The notes beneath the pieces were generated by a model, which made no database searches, was not told the DNA's origin, and worked only from the letters and a program-made list of their open reading frames with translations. A stretch of 64,000 nucleotides of DNA from Undaria pinnatifida (Eukaryota; Sar; Phaeophyceae; Laminariales; Alariaceae): positions 11,836,795 to 11,900,794 of the forward strand of contig JABAKD010000021.1 in NCBI GenBank assembly GCA_012845835.1, written 5' to 3'. Shown here piece by piece: positions 61,101-64,000 of this stretch. Both the position numbers and the translations under genes were made by a program. Positions within the stretch are counted from its first letter, which is position 1. Each line of letters begins with the position of its first letter.

Positions 61101-62776
61101 AATGGCCTGACATCCTTAAAATATAAATAAAAAAGGAAAAATAACAGCACTTCGAGATACCTACAAGTATGATATCCCCTATCCCAAGTGGCTGGTCCGT
61201 ATCTTTCGTCTGCCAGCTCCAGTAGCCGTTACGAAACGTCTAAGTTTGTGCAGGCGGCTCTCTGCGAGCATGCACTGTTTGTTGCCGTTGTTTCGGCTTG
61301 TTGAATTCCGAGACTCGAGCTGTGCGAGCGACCTCGGACGCTCTTACTGAGTGGTGGCGCTTGAACATGATAAAACACGCACGTCAATCGCTTGAGCGAG
61401 GTGCCGTTGTTGTGGCCAACCGCAACAACTCATCACGATACCAATCCGCGGAGGCAAACGCGATACTCCGTGAAAGGGCTTACCGTGCAACAAATCGCGC
61501 AGACAGAAAAAGCAAGAGGTGAGGAGAGGTGACGTAACGACTGAAACTCGTTTGAGAACGAGACGAAAATCTAAAAGCCCTCAATGACCTTTGCACAGCA
61601 TGACGGATGCTTATCTAACCCCCCAACCAAATCGCATCTAACCTCCAACCGAATCCACCAATGCCTGCGGCTAGCCTTCCTCGTTAGATCTCGTACACAC
61701 CTGTGAGCGATAACTTAAAAATAGTAGTGTCGAATACATGAACGAGGGTAAGGTCTCTGTGCTGCTGTGCCAGGTACATGGTAGGTGGGCTGCCCAAAAG
61801 TCTCAGAAGGCAGCTGCTCGGAAACCAGCATATTTGCAGCAAACAGCAGTAGCCGTTCGAACAACACGCTGCCTTGCCAACTAACAAGATGATATGGCAC
61901 TCAAACGATAAGTTCAAGCTTGCGGCGGTGGGTGTAACCGTTAGAGGCTGAGGTATGGGGAGGTAAGGGTTCAGGGGGCTAGCGGAACATGGCGATGGAC
62001 AACAAGAGCGAGAGGATCAAACTCATAAGATCATGCACTGGAATGGAGGGCGGCGTGTCTTTCATCATACCATACATTCCGGCCCCTCCCTACAAGTAGA
62101 CTCCCACGTAATACGACAACTGCATCCCTCCCTCCACCCTGGTCGCGAACATTTATAATAAGAATACAGCGGCGTTCAGGCGCTTGCCACCGCTCTTCGA
62201 ACCCCAAGCAAGGGCCATGCCCCTCTTGCTGCAATGGCAATGAGGTATAAGTTTCGGGAAGAGACATCCTCCTAAGGCACCTGGTGCCTACAGCAGCACT
62301 CTGTACAGAGGCGTCGGATCATCTCTGTTGATCGTATACTTCGAAGTATTATATGTATAGATCTAGACTAGTCTAGGTCTCCAACATTCTTGGTGTTCCA
62401 GTAGTGCAGAAAGCCAGCCGATATGTCGAAACGCTACACGCCAAGCGCGCGGGCACAACGATGAGTGTAAGAAGAGCCGCAGCCCTCTAGCAGCAGCACA
62501 ACACAAACGGACACTCCACATGGACTTGATAATATGCGGAGACTCGCCCGGGGCGGTGCTTCCTGGGCAAGCATCGTACGTTGGATCGCTCGTCTCTGTC
62601 CCAAGGACTCTAAACTCTCATGTTGAAGAGAGCCGGCGCGCCAGATGCTTCGATCATGAGGGTTGAAGCGCTGTTCGAACCCAAAATTTGTTTTCCTCAC
62701 ACGCGCAAGACCATCATGCACTCGTCTCGGCCAACTCACCAAGGGCCAGAAGAGAGAGACACAGGAAGAACTTCAT
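35137..62776 (-). CDS. Multi-exon gene: signal peptide, unrecognised N-terminal region, FUN14-like C-terminal domain (3' end not found)
   Basis: Seven exons were joined by hand: 62740-62776, 55861-56106, 53918-54013, 49444-49568, 45918-46018, 37789-37885, 35137-35296. Exit/entry phases agree at all six junctions (1,1,1,0,2,0), and all have AG acceptors and GT donors. The protein begins MKFFLCLSLLALVGATA, a typical secretory signal peptide that is split between exons 1 and 2. About 200 residues follow that I do not recognise. Exons 6-7 (GTAACLRKVNRNAAYAVGG, then GWPKLDDDE and LFKHTVAHSLPTVG) match the layout of FUN14 proteins: glycine-rich membrane segment, KVxKxAAxxVGG, Q, a W-P-K-L loop, then a second hydrophobic end. 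FUN14 proteins are small organelle-membrane proteins (FUNDC1 is a mitophagy receptor). A final exon encoding the last membrane segment should follow at lower coordinates, and I did not find it. The main alternative is two genes: a secreted protein (exons 1-5) and a FUN14 protein (exons 6-7). The 8-kb intron 5 contains the opposite-strand tandem duplication. Confidence 0.55.
35386..35760. repeat. GATC minisatellite, half foldback element
   Basis: Starts CACACTTCGGACAGATGACG like the other ends, then runs of CTAGATCAT and ATAGATCAT units. GATC-rich scraps continue to ~36100, but no right end was found. Confidence 0.6.
36721..36810 (+). mobile_element. TTAA MITE
   Basis: Starts TTAACCCCTTTAGAGCCCC and ends TCTAAAGGCGTCAA, ~90 bp, matching the copies at 22186 and 22409. 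Confidence 0.6.
36996..37060 (+). repeat. 9-bp CTGCAAGCA repeats
   Basis: About seven units (Leu-Gln-Ala on the plus strand). C-rich sequence with no gene follows to 37350. Confidence 0.85.
37540..37696 (+). repeat. (CATCATCGTAA)n and (CAC)n
   Basis: About ten CATCATCGTAA-like units, then nine CAC/ACC triplets, just past the donor side of exon 6. Confidence 0.85.
37789..37885 (-). CDS. Exon 6: first half of FUN14-like domain
   Basis: This is a 97-bp exon with a T-rich acceptor (CGCCTTTTTTAG) and donor GTTAGT, phase 2 in and 0 out. It reads LGFLFGGGTAACLRKVNR then NAAYAVGGACVAVQ. The order G-rich helix, K-V-x-x-x-A-A, V-G-G, Q is the core FUN14 pattern. Confidence 0.6.
37905..38125 (+). repeat. 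Tandem ~115-bp repeat of a TTAA-type arm
   Basis: CACTTGGAATTAGA and GAGCGATATCGTT(C/T)GGGC recur about every 115 bp, two complete units plus the start of a third. Confidence 0.6.
39236..39386 (+). repeat. Dispersed repeat with short triplet tail
   Basis: Copy of 5470-5700, ending TAATTAGTAATAACAATGAA with no expansion. It abuts unit 1 of the tandem duplication. Confidence 0.55.
39675..41717 (+). pseudogene. Cysteine-rich gene, copy 1 (exon lost, frame broken)
   Basis: Three of the four exons seen in copy 2 are present: A (open from 39675 to the donor GTGAGT after 40131), B (41171-41338) and C (41613-41717, ending in a stop). Compared with copy 2, about 507 bp are missing just after exon A, and this removes exon D. 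Exon A ends in phase 1 and exon B starts in phase 0, so A joined to B shifts frame and meets a stop inside B. Copy 1 is therefore probably dead, or uses another splice form that I cannot see. Exon A differs from copy 2 by only a few bases (for example G to D and A to G changes), so the duplication is young. Confidence 0.5.
40210..40720 (+). repeat. Intronic repeats resembling the exon D 3' end and donor (copy 1)
   Basis: The motif GGCAGTCCCGTCATCGGGG followed by GTAAGC recurs at about 40216 and 40360, with degenerate versions near 40500 and 40656, each followed by a TGGTCCATGCAGTGA-like tail. It matches the end of exon D of copy 2 (43505-43530). The same series is in copy 2 at 43619, 43763, 43900 and 44060. 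Confidence 0.7.
42559..45120 (+). CDS. Unrecognised cysteine-rich protein gene, copy 2 (apparently intact, four exons)
   Basis: The exons are A (open from 42559, ends 43015), D (43422-43525), B (44574-44741) and C (45016-45120 with stop). Junction phases 1, 0, 0 all match; donors are GTGAGT, GTAAGC and GTACGT, and acceptors are ACACCAG, GTTTGCAG and GGACAG. Exon A carries a Gly/Ser-rich linker and eight cysteines in the spacing C-x4-C-x18-C-x2-C, then C-x2-C-x4-C, which looks metal-binding. D reads WSNYHTVWKLCLGTRSLNKL, B starts KPCEAAAEGRQVGEDINTKC, and C ends ACMLLRKQC. The protein is about 255 residues from the first in-frame region. The true start or a 5' exon is not resolved. I recognise no family. 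It lies inside an intron of the opposite-strand gene. Confidence 0.5.
43066..43137 (+). repeat. (TAC)n microsatellite in copy 2 intron
   Basis: About 24 near-perfect TAC units lie between exon A and exon D of copy 2. They are absent from copy 1 with the rest of the deleted segment. Confidence 0.95.
45918..46018 (-). CDS. Exon 5 of the signal-peptide/FUN14-like gene
   Basis: This is a 101-bp exon with acceptor CTCTCGAGCAG and donor GTGAGT, phase 0 in and 2 out. It reads KEVLTVNGGGTNGDEDRS, then FHIGPFWESKYSKEGG. The EXKYS stretch just before the glycine-rich exon 6 sits where FUN14 proteins often carry a similar short motif, which I treat as weak support. Confidence 0.55.
46080..46395. repeat. 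Alternating arms of the TTAA-type repeat
   Basis: Two kinds of ~85-bp arm alternate: one with ACTGGAAACCCGTTTTTGGG, one with GTTTTGGCCCCCGATGTCGG and GTGCGGTGCTAAA. Related arms recur at 37905-38125, 38490-38600 and 54360-54670. Confidence 0.5.
46425..46745 (-). mobile_element. MITE (family E) with G-run
   Basis: Right end is GTGCACCTCCTATCGTAGT. The interior matches in reverse (CAATCGTCGGAAATAGGCC, TTAAGCTCC). A G-run of ~24 bases (46700-46723) has expanded near one end. Confidence 0.6.
46855..46943 (-). mobile_element. TTAA MITE
   Basis: Reverse-orientation copy, with TTAA at 46855-46858 and 46940-46943. It is followed directly by a second arm (46944-47030) ending GTGCTAAAAGGGTTA. A similar two-arm stretch fills 46080-46395. 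Confidence 0.65.
47520..48060 (+). repeat. (GGGTC)n array of ~280 bp with flanking repeats
   Basis: About 53 GGGTC units between 47560 and 47845, a few changed to GGGTG. Then two copies of GGCCAGGAGGGTTTCAAATC and inverted GACCCGACCC. Three G's every five bases fit G-quadruplex formation. The long Gly/Arg/Val and Asp/Pro/Thr frames here are not genes. Confidence 0.95.
48530..48600 (+). repeat. (CAC)n microsatellite
   Basis: CACCAT and CACCAC units for ~65 bp, in the same repeat context as 49150-49200. Confidence 0.9.
48846..49078 (+). mobile_element. MITE (family E)
   Basis: Left TAGAGGCGCGCCACTTTTTT and right AGGTATACCTCTATCGCG, 233 bp. It splits a local repeat (GATGTAGACGCG / TGTAGATGGGTGG). 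Confidence 0.65.
49085..49540 (+). repeat. Local tandem duplication around exon 4, with pseudo-exon
   Basis: GTAGATGGGTGGCAAT starts each of two ~235-bp units (49082 and 49320). Both contain CGATCAAGGCGAGG..TA(C/T)GCATAG and the minus-strand exon 4 end. In the left unit the exon copy (49224-49305) has a 4-bp insertion and substitutions. A further scrap is near 48515. Confidence 0.7.
49444..49568 (-). CDS. Exon 4 of the signal-peptide/FUN14-like gene
   Basis: This is a 125-bp exon, phase 1 in and 0 out, reading FTYHTRDGGDDSASFNEK and ending CVKDVDFRFK. The donor is GTGCGG, which is weak. The acceptor lies just downstream (on the minus strand) of a long CCCT microsatellite that serves as its pyrimidine tract. 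A degenerate partial copy of this exon lies at 49224-49305. Confidence 0.55.
49590..49745 (+). repeat. (GGGA)n microsatellite
   Basis: GGGA/AGGG units for ~155 bp. On the minus strand it is CCCT-rich and directly precedes the exon 4 acceptor. Confidence 0.95.
50393..50545 (-). repeat. Two tandem tRNA-like fragments
   Basis: On the minus strand AAGTCACGAGTTCGAATCG and AAGTCCCGAGTTCGATTCTC each precede a T run and follow CTCGGCCCCAG-like sequence, ~95 bp apart. T stems do not close, so these are tRNA-derived repeats. Confidence 0.45.
50963..51034 (+). tRNA. tRNA-Arg (anticodon TCG), possibly a pseudogene
   Basis: A 72-nt cloverleaf: acceptor GTCCTCG with CGTGGAT (one T-T mismatch, one G-T), D stem GGCT/AGCC, anticodon stem CTGCC/GGCAG around CTTCGAA (TCG at 50996-50998), T stem GTCGG/CCGGC with loop TTCGAGT. 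The A and B boxes are intact and a T run follows at 51039. The acceptor mismatch and the tRNA-derived array next door leave open that it is a SINE head. Confidence 0.7.
51100..52140 (+). repeat. Tandem array of hairpin units beside the tRNA-Arg
   Basis: CAGCGCCA..TGGCGTGCTGATCC-type hairpins recur at about 51112, 51260, 51419, 51574, 51751 and 52105, ~150-180 bp apart. Two unit types alternate with a ~307-bp super-period. Between them lie T runs and scraps of the tRNA T arm (GTCGGTCC, GTTGGTTCGATTCCGGCC). No coding capacity. Confidence 0.65.
52243..52440 (+). repeat. Dispersed repeat (copy at 1045-1260)
   Basis: GTAGCTCAGATCCGGGGTCA through GACTTGCGTCGAACTGGG matches the first copy. Confidence 0.6.
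52693..53030 (+). repeat. Family L copy carrying a 99-bp insertion
   Basis: It aligns with 21797-22030 except for 52820-52918, which is an insertion flanked by ACAAC on both sides (52815-52819 and 52919-52923). The uninterrupted copy has ACAAC once at this point. Confidence 0.75.
53310..53527 (-). mobile_element. SINE-like repeat (family B) inserted in a MITE
   Basis: A reverse-orientation copy of the 11175 element. It interrupts the CTACGATAGAGGT-type MITE whose two halves lie on either side (53130-53309 and from 53528). Confidence 0.7.
53542..53629 (+). mobile_element. TTAA MITE inside an E-type MITE
   Basis: Same ~88-bp element, ending GTAAAGGGG/TTAA at 53626. It is placed in the second half of the E-type repeat, where uninterrupted copies read TTAAGCTCC. 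Confidence 0.65.
53918..54013 (-). CDS. Exon 3 of the signal-peptide/FUN14-like gene
   Basis: This is a 96-bp exon with a T-run acceptor (TTTTTTTTCAG) and donor GTGAGC, phase 1/1. It reads DAARNNVAPSNGWFGGRRGG followed by LALVVKGNKKN. A pyrimidine-rich acceptor and C/G-ending codons make it one of the clearest exons in the window. Confidence 0.6.
54360..54670 (+). repeat. Degraded TTAA-type arms
   Basis: ACTTGGAATTAGAGACAGG, GGCAAAATTTTC and TTGAAGTTAGTACAGGGG are scattered matches to the TTAA-type repeats. No gene. Confidence 0.4.
54830..55540 (+). repeat. Compound repeat shared with 9030-9530, G-rich tail expanded
   Basis: Same block as 9030-9530, followed by two further units and long G tracts (55200-55225, 55298-55345, 55505-55540). 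No gene. Confidence 0.7.
55861..56106 (-). CDS. Exon 2 of the signal-peptide/FUN14-like gene
   Basis: This is a 246-bp exon with acceptor TTGCTTGCAG and donor GTAAGT, phase 1 in and phase 1 out. It completes the signal peptide and then reads DPQRYRLF, with GRGNAWGIRPHFESPG and RTEFQKTCA further on. It is rich in G, P and R, with no family I recognise. Only this frame runs open to the donor; the neighbouring frame stops first. Confidence 0.6.
57327..57633 (+). mobile_element. tRNA-derived SINE (family A), copy 2
   Basis: The head begins GCCGGTCGCCCCGGTGGCGT, with an A-box-like GGTGGCGTATCAGG and a B-box GAGTTCGAATTCC. The body matches the copy at 2144-2450 over ~300 bp, and both end in a poly(A) run. 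AACCCTAACCC occurs just before (57305-57315) and just after (57643-57653), which may be a target duplication. Confidence 0.75.
57640..59540. other. Intronic sequence, no exon recognised
   Basis: Lies in intron 1 of the minus-strand gene. Holds the family B repeat, a C run (58830-58851), and a pair of ~40-bp direct repeats ending TCCCCGGGGA (58918-58955 and 59266-59305). A 213-codon minus frame (58913-59554) has no other support. Confidence 0.4.
58276..58500 (+). mobile_element. SINE-like repeat (family B)
   Basis: This copy aligns over its length with 11175-11416, including the central CTCCAGAGTGACTGGAGCC and the GAGAACAACACCAAC end. Confidence 0.7.
59962..60305 (+). other. GC-rich open region of uncertain coding status
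   Basis: A frame without an ATG reads through ~110 codons, including DDFAQKVDRYIPVAAARVGR and SRYPPKQSAASRG. Opposite-strand frames are also open. It could be a decayed exon or mobile-element remnant. No splice site makes it convincing. Confidence 0.2.
60419..61107. mobile_element. PIF/Harbinger-like MITE (689 bp)
   Basis: Both ends carry GGCCATTTCTTATGCAGT as inverted repeats (60419-60436 and 61090-61107), with ~50 bp of lower-grade match inside. The element is flanked by TGA on each side (60416-60418 and 61108-61110). GG-starting ends with a 3-bp TNA duplication are typical of PIF/Harbinger. The interior has a short internal repeat (GTAGCTTTGGCGGCT twice) and no transposase frame that I can identify. 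Confidence 0.75.
61244..61518 (+). CDS. Candidate exon, unrecognised protein
   Basis: A frame open from 61244 reads ACTVCCRCFGLLNSETRAVR and then SDALTEWWRLNMIKHARQSL, with residues through ADRKSKR. It can end either at a GTGAGG donor after 61518 or at the in-frame TGA at 61520. A possible acceptor is GTTTGTGCAG near 61256. Codon use is coding-like and the C-terminal half is strongly basic and helical in look, perhaps nucleic-acid binding. It lies inside intron 1 of the minus-strand gene. I do not recognise the family. Confidence 0.4.
62740..62776 (-). CDS. Exon 1: start codon and signal peptide
   Basis: ATG at 62776 opens 12 codons (MKFFLCLSLLAL) plus one base, followed by a GTGAGT donor. 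The hydrophobic core continues into exon 2 (VGATA, then D), giving a complete signal peptide across the junction. This is what decides the start and the exon 2 frame. Confidence 0.65.
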
Positions 62777-63310
62777 GCTGCTGGGACGTTGTCGTTGGTA
62801 GTTTCTTGGTCCTGCGGTATGTATGGCGTGGCGCAATCCGTTCGAGTAAATCCGTGCTCGGTGCTCGTGTGATGATAATCCACAGCAGAGTTCAGAGAAT
62901 TTGACTTGAAAAACCAAAATCACAGTTGGAGAACCATTTTCTACGTATCATGTATCATGCGTAGTGATACGGGATGAGATACGTGCAGAGAACCATTTAG
63001 GGAACGAAAAGGCGTTTGGTGTACGGGGGTAAGTAAGCTTAGTCCCCTGTATGCAGTGATGATGGCAGCAGTCGTTGCAGTCGTGGTACATACAGAGCAG
63101 AAGCAACATCAGCTGTGTAAACCATAGCAGAGGGTCTGCCCCATCTATCCCCAAGCGTACAGGAAGCGGAGTAAGGGCGCACAGGAAGCCCAGGAGGACG
63201 AGACTTGCAATCCCAAACTTGCAATCCGATTGCTGGGGTTGCATTTGCACCGGCCGAGCTGAGCAGCCTACTCAATCGCACGCACACCCACCCACAACAA
63301 CAGCAATAGC
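62777..63310. promoter_or_regulatory. Shared upstream region of two divergent genes
   Basis: The two start codons (62776 minus, 63311 plus) face away from each other across 534 bp, so both promoters should lie here. An inverted repeat, CGTATCA..TGATACG, lies at about 62945-62971, and GAGAACCATTT occurs twice (about 62930 and 62989). No TATA box was convincing. Confidence 0.4.
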
Positions 63311-63708
63311 ATGGTATTCAAAGAAGCCAGGGTTGCACTACACGTAATCGCTGTCCTCATGTCAGTGACAGCAGTTGCAACTGCACTCAAGACCAGCCAC
63401 GGCAGCAGCAACCGACGGGTGCTTGGTTTTGTCGGACCCTCCATCTCGCCGGGGTCCATTGCAACGAGGTTCGACGCAGCCTCCACCGCCGCCAAAAAAT
63501 GTAGCTTGGCCAAAGCGAACACGCCTTCTGCTGTTCAACAGAGCAGCACGAGCGCGAAGTCTCCCTTGGCACGGCGAAGGCTCTTGAGAAGGTCAAGGTC
63601 AAGACCTACTGCTGGAGATATACAGCAGCAGCAGCGGCAGCAGCAGCAGCACAGGGAGGGGGAGGAGGGGACGGAGAGAGGTGGCGGAGATGTGGGGGAC
63701 TTGTTCAG
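63311..63708 (+). CDS. First exon of a signal-peptide protein gene (runs off the window)
   Basis: ATG at 63311 opens 132 codons ending at a CAG/GTTAGT donor; a stop follows soon in the intron. The first ~25 residues (VALHVIAVLMSVTAVATA) form a hydrophobic signal peptide. About 18 residues later comes LGFVGPS, then an Ala/Ser/Lys-rich stretch. A signal peptide followed by a Ser/Ala-rich segment would fit the bipartite plastid-import leader of algae with secondary plastids, but the aromatic residue is not at the predicted cleavage site, so secretion is equally possible. A glutamine run (QQQQRQQQQH) is encoded by CAG repeats near 63622-63655. The rest of the gene lies beyond 64000, so the mature function is unknown. 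Confidence 0.6.
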
Positions 63709-64000
63709 GTTAGTCTAACTCGTCCTTGTTTTTGGCTTTTTATGGAGTCAGTGCTCATGAGGACGTGATGCTTCCTCATTTTGGTTTGTGTTTTCGAACG
63801 TAAATATGGTATCCGTTAGTGTCTTAATATGTATACTAAACGGTTCTTATAGTTACGTACGATGTTGTTTTTCGAGATGCTTTTACTGCAGTGCGAGTAT
63901 CATGATATTATGGGCTTAAATATAAGTGTAGTTCATTATCAGAATTCATGATGTAATGTTCTTATGTTTATGCCCAAATTGGTATCTTTCATGTGGGTTG
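63709..64000 (+). other. Intron 1 of the 63311 gene
   Basis: AT-rich sequence after the GTTAGT donor, with no open frame or repeat recognised. Confidence 0.5.

Overview
The window is nuclear DNA of a eukaryote with large, intron-rich, repeat-laden genes. Genes are sparse, exons are short (37 to 250 bp) with GT..AG borders, and introns reach 8 kb. Coding exons favour C/G-ending codons, and microsatellites and short non-autonomous transposons are dense. There are no bacterial-style operons. A brown alga or related stramenopile is my best guess from the overall texture (CAG-rich, near 50% GC, signal-peptide first exons), but no marker gene fixes the lineage.

Right part (35-64 kb), gene-bearing. 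A minus-strand gene starts at 62776 with a signal peptide. I could follow it through seven exons (62740-62776, 55861-56106, 53918-54013, 49444-49568, 45918-46018, 37789-37885, 35137-35296). All six junctions agree in reading-frame phase. The last two exons look like a FUN14 domain, and the C-terminal exon was not found. Its ~8 kb intron between 45918 and 37885 contains, on the opposite strand, a tandem duplication (39387-42278 and 42279-45677) of an unrecognised cysteine-rich gene. The second copy reads through four phase-consistent exons. The first copy has lost one exon and is probably broken. A second signal-peptide gene starts at 63311 on the plus strand, head-to-head with the first, across ~530 bp.

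Left part (0-35 kb), essentially gene-free. It holds a decayed Ty1/copia gag (23.5-24.6 kb, minus), a few weak open frames (19.3, 21.1-21.6, 27.5 kb) and many short mobile elements.

Mobile elements recognised by comparing copies inside the window: two miniature LTR elements (TRIMs) of ~375 bp with 85-bp TG..CA LTRs; a MITE family with TTAA target sites, including occupied and empty sites; a PIF/Harbinger-like MITE with TGA target duplication; foldback-type elements whose interior is a GATC-rich minisatellite; a MITE family with CTACGATAGAGGT ends; a MITE with GTGAGTCGGCA ends; tRNA-derived SINEs; a near-intact tRNA-Arg(TCG) followed by a ~1 kb tandem array of hairpin units; and several other dispersed families. 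Low-complexity arrays (GGGTC, CCCCAA, GGGA, AAC/ATG/AAT, TAC, CAC) generate most of the long open frames, which are not genes.
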